From Pseudomonadota bacterium (GTDB lineage Bacteria > SAR324 > NAC60-12), in NCBI GenBank assembly GCA_004213175.1, contig SHAT01000022.1, forward strand, positions 1-32,030: a stretch of DNA of 32,030 nt, written 5' to 3'. Numbering within the stretch: position 1 is the first letter of the stretch; the number at the start of each line of letters is the position of its first letter. The notes beneath the pieces were generated by a model that was not told where the DNA came from, ran no database searches, and saw nothing but the letters and a program-made list of their open reading frames with translations. Of this stretch, positions 6,789 through 17,210 are shown piece after piece. The position numbers were made by a program, and so were the translations under genes.

Positions 6789-8822
6789 TCATATAACTCT
6801 CTCGCTACCACCGTCAATTGGTATTTGTGCACCCGTGGTTTTCGAAAAAACAGGACCTGCCATGGCACATACCATCCGCGCTACCTCTTTGGTTTTTACA
6901 TCAGTTTTCAAAATATTCCGGCTTTTATACTGCTCAACTGACAAACCATAACGTTTTGCAGAAAGTTCCAAAGCTTCCTGAGTCCAAAGTCCTGTATCGT
7001 AAACACAGTCTGGATGAAGGATGTTAACACGTATTCCGAATTTACCCAATTCCAAAGCAGCAATCCTTGCCAATTGAGTTTGCCCCGCTTTCGGTACAGA
7101 ATAAGCTGAAGCGCCGGCTCCCGGAGCAGTTACATTACGAGATGCCATAAAAACGACTGCCGGATCAATACCTTCTTTCAAAAATGGCACACAAGCCTGC
7201 AGCAACTGCTGCGGAGCTGTCAAATTAATCTCTAAACTCATGGCCCACGTTTGCTCTTCGATGTCCTCAATGGTCTGTCCTGCTGTGAAAGTACCAGCAT
7301 TTAATACCAAAATGTCAATGCCCCCAAACTGCCGCACAGTTTCTGCAACAGCTTCAAAAATTGCATTTTTATCCGTCACGTCACATTGAATGCCGAACAT
7401 TCCGGACTCCCAAAATAATTTTGATATTTCCGGATTAAGATCAAGACCGACAACAACCGCCCCCTGATTTAAAAGTTCATGTGCACAGGCCAAACCAATT
7501 CCACTCGCTGCTCCGGTGACTATTGCGATTTTACCCTTAAACTCCAATATTGTTTTTTGTTCTCCACGATCTACGTTTTTCGATATTATTTTTGCCTGCT
7601 GCAATTCCCAATACTCTGCTTCAAACAAATGTTTCTCCGAAACAGGATGCCATCCAGCGTAAGGAGCTCCCATAGTTAGGTTTTCCGCTAGTTGAATTGC
7701 CTTCATTGTATGATTGCCAATGTCGCTTACAATTCTGGATTCGGTTAAATCATCCCCGAACGCGACCATACCATACCCCGGCCAAATAGCTAAACGAGGT
7801 GCGGAATCCAAACATTTTTGTTTACCGTTTGTATGGCGCCCAAAATATTCTTTGTATGCGTCAGAAAAATCATCGATACTTTTATTCGGATTTTCAGGAT
7901 CAATAACTACGGGCACAGGTTTTGTACGGATTAAGTGATCGGAAGTTAACGGTCCACGAGTAGCAATTTCTTTGACGTTTTTAAGGTTTGCGAAAGTACA
8001 GGCTTCTACACTGAAATTTAATTGGCTCAACATAGCGTTACCGCGAATTTCAGAAACTTTTCGTCGAATTCTAGAGTGTTTAAGTAATTCCTCTTTTTCT
8101 GAAAACAAGCCTGTTAATTCTGTTTTTGTAACTGTTTCCGTCGGAATTGAATTTTTTACTAAATAATCTTCTGCTAGAGAAACCAATTCAATCATACGTC
8201 CATAACTTTCATTAGCAGATTCTCCAAAGCTAAAAATTCCATGGTTAAGCAAGAGCATCCCTTCAAATGACGTCCAGTCAGTTTTCATGGTCATCTCAAA
8301 TACTTTACGAGCTAACTTAAATCCTGGCATTGTATAAGGAACTACCAAGAGACGATCACCATATATTTCTTGAATTAATTCCTTAGCCATGTTTGTATTA
8401 GTGATTGTAACAACAGCATCCGCGTGAGTGTGATCAATCCAGTCAATCGGGATTATGGTATGTAACAGAGCTTCCACCGAAGGGGTTGGTGCATCCGGAT
8501 TACTCATTGCCATTTTCTGTTGACGTATCATTTCAGCATCAGTGATATCCTCCATTTTAACTAATTTACGCAATGTATTTAATCGAAGCGGTGTAAAACT
8601 ATTTTCTTCAACGGTAGCTAAATCATATCCGCTTCCTTTGACGTACAATATCTCTTCTTCCTCACCAAAAATATTTTTTTGCTTAACTTTTACGGAAGTA
8701 TTACCACCACCATGAAGTACCAAATCAGAATCTTTTCCCAGCAAACGCGAAGAGTAAACTCTCATTTGGAGAGTGTTTTCTTCGAATTGAAGAGCTTCTT
8801 TATGATCCCACAAGTTTTTCAT
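6789..8822 (-). CDS. Bifunctional class II aldolase / short-chain dehydrogenase (RhaEW/YuxG-like fusion)
   Basis: The 677-residue protein fuses two complete enzymes. Residues about 1-400 are a class II aldolase of the rhamnulose/fuculose-1-phosphate type. They carry a phosphate-binding HGGGNTSVK (37-45), a candidate catalytic Glu117 in TPSVEALLH, and zinc ligands His131, His133 (DHTHAD) and His194 (LLNHG). Residues about 428-677 are a short-chain dehydrogenase: NAD(P) motif TGAASGIG (436-443), NAG (508-510), and a full Asn533-Ser561-Tyr574-Lys578 tetrad. Known RhaEW/YuxG proteins cleave L-rhamnulose-1-phosphate to DHAP and L-lactaldehyde and oxidise the latter. No rhamnose isomerase or kinase is nearby. 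It lies 21 bp after mtnA, so a 5-deoxy- or 5-methylthio-ribulose-1-phosphate substrate is plausible. The Shine-Dalgarno is weak, suggesting coupling to mtnA. Confidence 0.9.
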   Translation of the reverse strand: MKNLWDHKEALQFEENTLQMRVYSSRLLGKDSDLVLHGGGNTSVKVKQKNIFGEEEEILYVKGSGYDLATVEENSFTPLRLNTLRKLVKMEDITDAEMIRQQKMAMSNPDAPTPSVEALLHTIIPIDWIDHTHADAVVTITNTNMAKELIQEIYGDRLLVVPYTMPGFKLARKVFEMTMKTDWTSFEGMLLLNHGIFSFGESANESYGRMIELVSLAEDYLVKNSIPTETVTKTELTGLFSEKEELLKHSRIRRKVSEIRGNAMLSQLNFSVEACTFANLKNVKEIATRGPLTSDHLIRTKPVPVVIDPENPNKSIDDFSDAYKEYFGRHTNGKQKCLDSAPRLAIWPGYGMVAFGDDLTESRIVSDIGNHTMKAIQLAENLTMGAPYAGWHPVSEKHLFEAEYWELQQAKIISKNVDRGEQKTILEFKGKIAIVTGAASGIGLACAHELLNQGAVVVGLDLNPEISKLFWESGMFGIQCDVTDKNAIFEAVAETVRQFGGIDILVLNAGTFTAGQTIEDIEEQTWAMSLEINLTAPQQLLQACVPFLKEGIDPAVVFMASRNVTAPGAGASAYSVPKAGQTQLARIAALELGKFGIRVNILHPDCVYDTGLWTQEALELSAKRYGLSVEQYKSRNILKTDVKTKEVARMVCAMAGPVFSKTTGAQIPIDGGSERVI

Positions 8823-8843
8823 TGAGTTTTTTTATTTAATTTT

Positions 8844-9932
8844 TTAAAGATATTCTTTGAGCAAATTTTCAGCAAAAGGCGCTCGAATAATTCCTTTTTC
8901 CGTAATCAAACCTGTCACTAACTCATGCGGAGTTACGTCAAATGCTGGATTGCGGACTTTCATTTCTTCTGGGGTAGTTCTGCGTTTACCAAAATTTAAA
9001 ACTTCCTCAGCTTCCCGTTCTTCAATAACAATGTCCTTACCTTCCCCGGTGTTCAGGTCAATCGTCGAATATGGACAAGCCACGTAAAACGGGATCCCAA
9101 AATGTCTAGCTAGGACGGCCACCCCGTGAGTACCTATTTTATTAGCCACATCTCCATTAGCCGCAACACGGTCAGTGCCCGTAATAACCAGATCAATTAA
9201 GTCTTGTGACATGATATGTGCAACCATGTTGTCTGTTAGTAAAGTCACATCCAGTCCAGCTTTATTTAACTCCCAACTTGTCAGACGGGCCCCTTGTAGT
9301 AAAGGCCTTGTTTCATCAGCGTAAACACAAAACTGAACACCATTCTCGTGAGCTAAATACATAGGTGCCGTCGCAGTACCTATACCTGTAGTGGCAAGAG
9401 CTCCAGCATTGCAGTGAGTCAAAACACCCATACCTTCTTTAATTAAGGATACACCATTAACTCCAATCCTCTGGCATAACTGTACATCCTCTTCGTGAAT
9501 AAGAATCGCTTCCTCTTCCAACTGTTTGAACAAACCTCTTGAATCATTTCCGGAATAAGTTTTAGAGCATTCCAACATACGAATGAGCGCCCACTTTAAA
9601 TTAACCGCCGTCGGTCTTGCACTCTCCAGATAAGCTGCTTTGTTTTCAATTTCCCACAAAAATTCCTTTAAGTTCAAAGCTGTCTGTTCACGAATTCCTA
9701 TCAGCAATCCATATGCTGCTGCTACTCCTATCGCTGGTGCACCACGTACTTTTAATTGCTTGATCGAATGCCATACTTGCTCAACCGATTCTTGTTTTTC
9801 TTCAACAACTACTAAGGGTAACTTAGTTTGATCGAGCAAAAAAAGTTCTCCTGAATTCCATCGGAGTGTTTCTGTGTTCTCGGAAGTCCCGAAAACGGTA
9901 GGGTCTGATTTAGAAATTTTATTTTTTCCCAC
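8844..9932 (-). CDS. mtnA: MtnA, S-methyl-5-thioribose-1-phosphate isomerase
   Basis: The 362-residue protein belongs to the eIF2B-like aldose-1-phosphate isomerases. Diagnostic segments are KVRGAPAIGVAAAYG (61-75), LTHCNAGALATTGIGTA (171-187) with the catalytic cysteine at 174, and VITGTDRVAANGDVANKIGT (249-268) with the catalytic aspartate at 254. MtnA converts 5-methylthioribose-1-phosphate to 5-methylthioribulose-1-phosphate; homologues also take 5-deoxyribose-1-phosphate. The start is GTG at 9932 with AAGGA six bases upstream. It is the first gene of a minus-strand group with the aldolase/SDR fusion and lsrF. None of the other methionine-salvage genes (mtnK, mtnB, mtnC, mtnD) is in the window, which favours a shunt over the full cycle. 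Confidence 0.92.
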   Translation of the reverse strand: MGKNKISKSDPTVFGTSENTETLRWNSGELFLLDQTKLPLVVVEEKQESVEQVWHSIKQLKVRGAPAIGVAAAYGLLIGIREQTALNLKEFLWEIENKAAYLESARPTAVNLKWALIRMLECSKTYSGNDSRGLFKQLEEEAILIHEEDVQLCQRIGVNGVSLIKEGMGVLTHCNAGALATTGIGTATAPMYLAHENGVQFCVYADETRPLLQGARLTSWELNKAGLDVTLLTDNMVAHIMSQDLIDLVITGTDRVAANGDVANKIGTHGVAVLARHFGIPFYVACPYSTIDLNTGEGKDIVIEEREAEEVLNFGKRRTTPEEMKVRNPAFDVTPHELVTGLITEKGIIRAPFAENLLKEYL

Positions 9933-10432
9933 GATGTCCTTAATTAAATCCAGCCTTTATATTTCAAATAGTATTCGATCCTTTTTATGCCACTAGAAAC
10001 TACAAAAAAGTGACCTCATAAACATGATAAACTTAAGTTTTTTTACTCAACTGAAGAATAGTTTTTAAATCTACTTCACCGAGCTTTTTCTATTGTAAAA
10101 GTATCTACGCGATTTAACTTTCAAAAGTTTTATACCCCTTACCCTATACAGTTACAAAAAATAAATAAAGAATTTTGACTTCTTCTTTTTAGAATCATAA
10201 CTATTGATTTTAATAATCAATCAAACCGCCTGTTTGAAATTATAATCAAAAAATATAATAAACATAATGCTTATACATTTTCTGCTAAATATGCACTAAC
10301 TACATGTAAAGCTTGTTGTATTTATGTAATAGTATATATTTTGACAAAATACTACGCCTGACATCAAGCAGTCAATTTGAAAACAAAATACTTTTTGTAT
10401 TTTTTCAATGTTATGTTTTATGTTTTATTTTC
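9933..10432. other. 500-bp AT-rich divergent intergenic region, mtnA / pyk
   Basis: This region separates mtnA (minus) from pyruvate kinase (plus) and must carry both promoters. It has a perfect 7-bp inverted repeat with a 5-nt loop at 10203-10221 (ATTGATT ... AATCAAT) and a consensus TTGACA at 10341-10346, but no good -10 at proper spacing. I see no tRNA, riboswitch signature or credible small gene. Confidence 0.45.
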
Positions 10433-11848
10433 ATGGATAACACTCGCATAAAGACTAAAATAATCTGCACAATCGGACCTGAGACTGAATCATTTGAAAT
10501 GCTGCAACGGATGGCTGGTGCAGGGATGAATGTTGCGCGGCTCAATATGTCGCACGGTGATCAAGACTGGCATCAGAGAGTGATCAAACATATCAAAACA
10601 CTAAACCGTAAGATAAAGTTTCCTGTCGCGATTCTACTTGATACACAAGGTCCTGAAATTCGCACAGGTCATCTAGCGTCAGATCTGGATTTAAAAAAAG
10701 GTTCAGTAATTTCGATTGTTGTCAGGGGTGAAAGCAATCCGGAAGAGACATCCATCCATATTGATTACGATGACTTGATAGGAACTGTGTTGGCAGGTGA
10801 TAAAATAACGGTTGATAATGGTTTGATAAACTTGGAAGTTTTAGAGAAACAAGAGCGTGTAATGCGATGCCGTGTACTTGACGGAGGCGTTTTAAAGAGT
10901 AAAAGGCACGTTAATCTTCCAGGATTAAGGGTCAACCTGCCTGCAATAACTCAGAAAGACCGCCGCGATATTAAATTTGGAATTTCACGAGACGTTGATT
11001 ATATAGCGCTTTCATTTGTCAGGGAAGCCACTGACGTTTTGCAATTGAAAGAGTTGCTTGGTGACAAGATTGGTAAAATCAAGATTATCGCTAAAATTGA
11101 AGATCAGGAAGGCGTAAATAATATAAAAGAAATCATTGCAGAGGTGGACGGAGTAATGGTCGCACGCGGTGATCTAGGTATAGAGATTCCAATTCATACA
11201 GTACCAACTGTGCAACGGCGAATTGTCCGTTCCTGTGAAGAACAGGGAAAAAGGGTAATAGTGGCAACTCATCTACTCGAATCAATGATAACAAATCCTC
11301 TTCCTACGCGTGCGGAAGTAACTGACGTTGCAAATGCAGTTTATGAAGAAGTGGATGCAGTAATGTTATCAGGAGAGACTACTGTTGGGAAATATCCACT
11401 ACGTTGTGTCGACCAACTTGTAAACATCGCCGAGAATGTCGAAAAACATCCTGGATTACGTTTTGTCAGCAAACTAAATACAGACAATGACAAACAAAAA
11501 TTATCATTAGCAGCTGTAGAATTAGCTCAATCTCTGGGCGCGAGATACATAGTAGTCATCACACGGCGTGGTTTGATGGCGGAACTAGTGTGTAATTGCC
11601 GCCCCGTGTATAGTGACATTTACGCCTTCACTAACGTTAGTCAGGCCAGGAGGCCAATGACTTTGGGGCGGGGAATTAGAGCTTTCAGAATCGCCTTCAG
11701 TCAAGATCCTGAAAAGACTCTGCAAACCGCATTTAACGTGCTTAAAAAGCGAGAAGGATTTCAGTCTGAAGAAAAAGTTGTTGTAATTTCAGATGTTCTA
11801 GCAGGATCTGGAAAAATCGACGCAATTCAAATCAGATACCTACCTTGA
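10433..11848 (+). CDS. pyk: Pyruvate kinase
   Basis: Pyruvate kinase catalyses phosphoenolpyruvate + ADP to pyruvate + ATP at the end of glycolysis. The 471-residue product has TKIICTIGP (8-16), MNVARLNMSHG (32-42), LLDTQGPEIRTG (68-79), the catalytic lysine in AKIEDQEG (Lys221), MVARGDLGIEI (242-252) and MLSGETTVGKYP (311-322). A C-terminal alpha/beta domain follows (about 345-471). The frame stays open upstream to a TTG at 10313, but that adds 40 residues unlike the family. The ATG at 10433 gives the usual start, although no Shine-Dalgarno precedes it. The motif usually written ATQML reads ATHLL (278-282). It converges on fadA with a 53-bp gap. Confidence 0.93.
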   Translation: MDNTRIKTKIICTIGPETESFEMLQRMAGAGMNVARLNMSHGDQDWHQRVIKHIKTLNRKIKFPVAILLDTQGPEIRTGHLASDLDLKKGSVISIVVRGESNPEETSIHIDYDDLIGTVLAGDKITVDNGLINLEVLEKQERVMRCRVLDGGVLKSKRHVNLPGLRVNLPAITQKDRRDIKFGISRDVDYIALSFVREATDVLQLKELLGDKIGKIKIIAKIEDQEGVNNIKEIIAEVDGVMVARGDLGIEIPIHTVPTVQRRIVRSCEEQGKRVIVATHLLESMITNPLPTRAEVTDVANAVYEEVDAVMLSGETTVGKYPLRCVDQLVNIAENVEKHPGLRFVSKLNTDNDKQKLSLAAVELAQSLGARYIVVITRRGLMAELVCNCRPVYSDIYAFTNVSQARRPMTLGRGIRAFRIAFSQDPEKTLQTAFNVLKKREGFQSEEKVVVISDVLAGSGKIDAIQIRYLP

Positions 11849-11901
11849 ACAAGTTTGTTCTGAATTATGCTACCTCTTTTCAAGTCCTTGCCAGATTTTG
11901 A

Positions 11902-13083
<1,182 letters not shown>

Positions 13084-13179
13084 TTAAAAATTTGGTGATA
13101 TTTATCTCTATAAATCAAGTTTCATAGATCTTGAAAATACATAACCATTTTTTTTATTCATTCACAAACAGCAAAATAT

Positions 13180-15336
13180 TCACTCAATCCGATGAAACAA
13201 CTTTTCATCCTTTGCCATTTTCATAATTTGTTCGGTCGGTTCATAGACTTTACCGAGTGCTTTGTACTTTTCGGACCGCTGAATTATCTCATTCAACCCA
13301 ATTGTGTCGGCCCATCGAAATATACCCCCCCGGAAAGGAGGAAAACCCAGTCCGTATATCAGGCCCATATCAACTTCAATTGGTGTTTCTACGATGTTAT
13401 CTTCCAAACACCTTGAACTTTCCATCAACATTGGAAGCATCATACGATCTATTATTTCAATATCTCTGATAGCATCTCCGATACCTACACTCAATTCCTT
13501 AACTAAATCAGTTATACTAGGATTTTCTTCTTTTTTGGGTTTACCTTTTTTATCTTTACCGTGGATATAAAATCCTTTGTTGTTTTTTTGACCGTACCAT
13601 TCTTTCTCATACATTTTGGAAATAATCGTTGGAATGTCCTGACTCATCCGATCCGGGAATCCTTTAGCCATTACGCCACCAGCGTGAAAAGCAGTGTCGA
13701 TACCGACAACGTCAAGCAAAAAGGCCGGACCCATAGGCCAGCCAAATCTTTCCATCACTTTATCAATTTTCTGAAAATCTACACCATCATTTACCAAACC
13801 TGCAAAACCAGCGAAATACGGAAATAAAACTCGATTTACAAGGAATCCGGGGCAATCATTAACCACAATAGGACTTTTCCCCATTGCAGAAGCATAAGCC
13901 ACTGTGGCAGCAATTGTAGAATCACTAGTTTTATCACCACGTATTACCTCTACAAGCGGCATACGATGTACTGGATTAAAAAAATGCATCCCGCAAAATT
14001 GATGTGGCCTTTTCAAACCCTGAGCTAGTTTGCTAATCGAAATTGTGGAAGTATTCGAAGCTAAAATCGCTTTCTCACCTATCATGGACTCAGTTTGTGC
14101 TAATACGATTTTCTTAACACTTTCTTTTTCCACCACTGCTTCGACAATTAAGTCTGCATCAGCTATATTTTCATAAGAAAGTGTCGGAGTGATTCCGGTT
14201 AAAACCTGCGCCATTTTCTCCGCTTTCATATGACCTCTTTCAACTCTTTTCTGCATGATTTTCGTTGCTTCACTCATCCCTAAATCAAGTTGAGACTGAA
14301 CAATATCTTTCATAGCGATTGGAATTCCCTTGTATGAAGACTGATAAGCAACCCCACCACCCATTATGCCTGCACCAAGTACAGCCGCGCGATAAATAGA
14401 TCCCGCTATTTTTGTAGAATTTTTAGCTTTTTTCTTGAGTAACTGATCACCTAAAAACAAACCGATTAAAGATGTTGCTTCCGGAGACTTTGCCAACTCA
14501 GCAAACCCTTCTGCCTCAATCTCTAAAGCACCTTCAAGCGGGAACTTTGCACTAGCCTGCATAACTCCGACAATAGTCAACGGTGCAGGATAATTTGGAC
14601 CAGCTTTCCCTGCTATGAAAGCTCTTGCTGTTTCAAAAGCCATCATAGATTCATTTTCATTCAACTTTATTGGCTGTTGTTTTTCAGTTCGCTTTGCCAG
14701 CCAGTCCAACTCACCAATGATGGTTTTTTTGAGCAATTCAAGAGCTGAATCTCTTAAAATATGGTGTTCTACAACTGCGTCTACAGCACCTATTTCCAGG
14801 GCTTTTTCAGGTGAATTTTCTGTTCCTCCCGCAATCCATTCCAGCGCATTATCGACACCAACCAATCTAGGAAGACGTGACGTCCCTCCGAAACCTGGAA
14901 GCAACCCTAGCTTTACTTCAGGAAGTCCAACTTTTGCTCTTGTTGACGCAATCCTATAAGTGCAGGCCAGTCCAAATTCAAATCCGCCGCCAAGCGCATA
15001 ACCGTTAAAAGCACATACACTTGGAAAATTCAGGTTTTCCAGATCTAAAAATATTTTTTGAGCTGATCTAACCCACTGCACCAATTCGTTTTGAGACATT
15101 TGAAATCCTTTTAAAAACTCGGTAATATCTGCCCCAACAATGAAAACATCTTTGTTGCTAGTAACCAAAAGACCACGTACTGATTTATCTGTTGACAATT
15201 GAGTTACTACCTCCCGTAGTTCTTCAATAGAATTTTGATCAAATTTGTTTACAGACTCACCTTTTGAGTCAAAAATCAATTCAACTATATTTTTATCCAG
15301 ATTTCGGCATTGTATTGCCTTACCTTTGTATTCCAT
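13180..15336 (-). CDS. fadB: FadB, enoyl-CoA hydratase / 3-hydroxyacyl-CoA dehydrogenase
   Basis: The 718-residue multifunctional beta-oxidation protein (E. coli FadB has 729) has an enoyl-CoA hydratase domain at about 1-190, with the oxyanion and acid/base region NGYALGGGFE (111-120) and LPEVKLGLLPGFGG; the two catalytic glutamates are Glu120 and Glu140. The NAD-binding domain begins with VLGAGIMGGG (319-328), and the dehydrogenase histidine is His451 in HFFNPVHRMPLVEV. C-terminal HAD domains follow (about 495-718). It hydrates 2-trans-enoyl-CoA and oxidises the L-3-hydroxyacyl-CoA product. The gene starts 23 bp after the acyl-CoA dehydrogenase stop, so the two are one operon, with fadA downstream. 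Confidence 0.95.
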   Translation of the reverse strand: MEYKGKAIQCRNLDKNIVELIFDSKGESVNKFDQNSIEELREVVTQLSTDKSVRGLLVTSNKDVFIVGADITEFLKGFQMSQNELVQWVRSAQKIFLDLENLNFPSVCAFNGYALGGGFEFGLACTYRIASTRAKVGLPEVKLGLLPGFGGTSRLPRLVGVDNALEWIAGGTENSPEKALEIGAVDAVVEHHILRDSALELLKKTIIGELDWLAKRTEKQQPIKLNENESMMAFETARAFIAGKAGPNYPAPLTIVGVMQASAKFPLEGALEIEAEGFAELAKSPEATSLIGLFLGDQLLKKKAKNSTKIAGSIYRAAVLGAGIMGGGVAYQSSYKGIPIAMKDIVQSQLDLGMSEATKIMQKRVERGHMKAEKMAQVLTGITPTLSYENIADADLIVEAVVEKESVKKIVLAQTESMIGEKAILASNTSTISISKLAQGLKRPHQFCGMHFFNPVHRMPLVEVIRGDKTSDSTIAATVAYASAMGKSPIVVNDCPGFLVNRVLFPYFAGFAGLVNDGVDFQKIDKVMERFGWPMGPAFLLDVVGIDTAFHAGGVMAKGFPDRMSQDIPTIISKMYEKEWYGQKNNKGFYIHGKDKKGKPKKEENPSITDLVKELSVGIGDAIRDIEIIDRMMLPMLMESSRCLEDNIVETPIEVDMGLIYGLGFPPFRGGIFRWADTIGLNEIIQRSEKYKALGKVYEPTEQIMKMAKDEKLFHRIE

Positions 15337-15359
15337 AAATTCTGTTTGCAGTAATAATT

Positions 15360-17210
15360 TTAAAAAGTAATTCCCAGCGCTTCATAGTTTTGCTTTTTAA
15401 CTCCCGCAAGCAAAGCATCGAATTGCGGAATTATACCATCTACAAAATAGCGTGTTGTTTTTATTTTGTTTGCATAAAAAAGTGCATCTTCATTCTCCTC
15501 CATAAAAACTAAATATTCACGATCACCAATTCCTTTATCTATTTTAATTTGATCTATCTTTTTTACTGCTGTAACTGCCTGTTCCAATAATAAAGAACCG
15601 GCAGTTACTGACGAGAAAAACATCAAAAAAGGAGTAGCATAAAGCGCTACACCTTCCATACCATGTGTTTTAATGACTTCCTGCGAATTCATAGTTGTTT
15701 CATAAAGTTTCTCACAGTACCCCTCAAAAGTTTTAAAAACTCCATCCAATTCCGGATGTTTACTGTGCTTTCCAATCAATTGACTGAAACGTTCCATCAT
15801 TTCCTGAAATAATTTACCACCCTGCTGGAGCATTTTACGACCTACTAAATCCAAAGCCTGAATATCAGTAGTACCTTCGTAAATCGGAGCAATTCTAGCA
15901 TCACGATAGAGTTGCTCCATAGGAAAATCTTTAGTGTAACCAACTCCGCCTAATATCTGGATCCCCGTACTGATCACATCAAGGCCAACTTCTGTGCACC
16001 AGCCTTTGCACATTGGCGTCAGCAAATCCACCATATTTTGGGCCCTTTGTTTTTCCTCATCTGTTTTTGCAATTTGTTCAAGATCAAATTGAAAAGAAGT
16101 AAAATAAAGCAACGCTCGCATGCCCTCGACTTTGGCTTTCATATTAATCAGATTAAGCCTTACCGCCGGATGATTTTCTATAGAAACTTTCGGTGCTTGT
16201 GGATCACGGATTGTTGAAATAAGTGAACCCTGTATACGTTCCTTTGAATATGTTTTTGCATTTTCGTAAGCTGCTCCACCCAGAGCCAGACCGATCAAAG
16301 CTGTATACATTCTTGCACCATTCATCATAAGGAACATAGAAGAAATCCCCTGACCTTCTTCTCCTATGATCCAACCCAAGCAATCACCATTTTCTCCAAA
16401 ATTCAAAACCGCGGTTGGACTTGCATGGATCCCCATTTTATCTTCAATTGAGGCAACAGTGACATCGTTCCAGTCTCCAAGAGTTCCATCATCATTTACG
16501 CGTGTATAGGGAATGGCAAACAAGCTTAACCCTTTCGTACCGTCTGGAGCACCTTTTACACGAGCAAGGACAGTATGAACCACGTTTTCACCTAAATCAC
16601 TGTCGCCGGAAGAAATCCAGCACTTAGACCCTTTGATTTTATAAACTCCACCCCCAATCTCTTCTGCACTGGTTGTCGCGGCTCCAACATCCGAACCAGC
16701 CTGAGGTTCACTCAGACACATCGTACCTGTATACTCACCTTTGAACATTTTACCCACATACTTTTGTTTAAGCTCATCGGAACCAAAAGTATCAATCAAT
16801 TCAGCTGCTCCGGAGGTCAAACCGAAAAACATGGTCAATCCAAGATTTGCAGCACTCAAGGCTTCATTGATTATTAATTGTACTGTTGCCGGTGAACCCA
16901 TTCCTCCATATTCTTGAGATACCCTCATGGTGGCCCATCCCTTTTCATAAGCCTGTTGATAGGGTTCATGCAAACATTTTGAAACCTTTACACGTCCGTC
17001 TTCAATACTGCAACCTTCACGGTCACTTTCGGTTCGTGTTGGAGAAACAACTTCAATCGCAAAACGGATACCCTCCTGAACCATCATTTCAAGAGTATCT
17101 AAGTCAAATTCAGAAAACTTTTCTGACTCACTCAGTTGATTAATAGGCAACCATTCCTTGATGGCAAAAATAATGTCACGCAGATCAAGGGTTAATTCTG
17201 TACTACTCAT
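15360..17210 (-). CDS. Acyl-CoA dehydrogenase, long C-terminally extended type (DmdC/FadE5-like)
   Basis: This FAD enzyme performs the first oxidation of beta-oxidation. At 616 residues it is much longer than short- or medium-chain acyl-CoA dehydrogenases (about 380). It has an N-terminal extension, the FAD/substrate motif TMCLSEPQAGSDVGAA (163-178), WISSGDSD, and the catalytic-base motif IYEGTTDIQ with Glu445. A helical C-terminal domain follows (about 465-616), as in the family that includes FadE5 and DmdC (3-methylmercaptopropionyl-CoA dehydrogenase). The sequence alone does not decide between a fatty acyl-CoA and a DmdC-type substrate; the directly downstream fadB and fadA favour fatty acids. 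It heads the minus-strand operon and faces ftsL divergently across 290 bp. Confidence 0.9.
   Translation of the reverse strand: MSSTELTLDLRDIIFAIKEWLPINQLSESEKFSEFDLDTLEMMVQEGIRFAIEVVSPTRTESDREGCSIEDGRVKVSKCLHEPYQQAYEKGWATMRVSQEYGGMGSPATVQLIINEALSAANLGLTMFFGLTSGAAELIDTFGSDELKQKYVGKMFKGEYTGTMCLSEPQAGSDVGAATTSAEEIGGGVYKIKGSKCWISSGDSDLGENVVHTVLARVKGAPDGTKGLSLFAIPYTRVNDDGTLGDWNDVTVASIEDKMGIHASPTAVLNFGENGDCLGWIIGEEGQGISSMFLMMNGARMYTALIGLALGGAAYENAKTYSKERIQGSLISTIRDPQAPKVSIENHPAVRLNLINMKAKVEGMRALLYFTSFQFDLEQIAKTDEEKQRAQNMVDLLTPMCKGWCTEVGLDVISTGIQILGGVGYTKDFPMEQLYRDARIAPIYEGTTDIQALDLVGRKMLQQGGKLFQEMMERFSQLIGKHSKHPELDGVFKTFEGYCEKLYETTMNSQEVIKTHGMEGVALYATPFLMFFSSVTAGSLLLEQAVTAVKKIDQIKIDKGIGDREYLVFMEENEDALFYANKIKTTRYFVDGIIPQFDALLAGVKKQNYEALGITF

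Noticed and set aside
10313-10432. N-terminal extension of pyruvate kinase from a TTG
   Set aside because: The extra 40 residues do not resemble the family; the ATG at 10433 gives the normal N-terminus and length.
11847-11860. GAACAA-GT-TTGTTC palindrome at the pyk stop, considered as an SOS box or terminator
   Set aside because: The spacing does not fit known LexA boxes, it lies at a gene end, and no T-run follows.
14615-14959. Plus-strand 114-codon open frame
   Set aside because: Antisense to the enoyl-CoA hydratase part of fadB.
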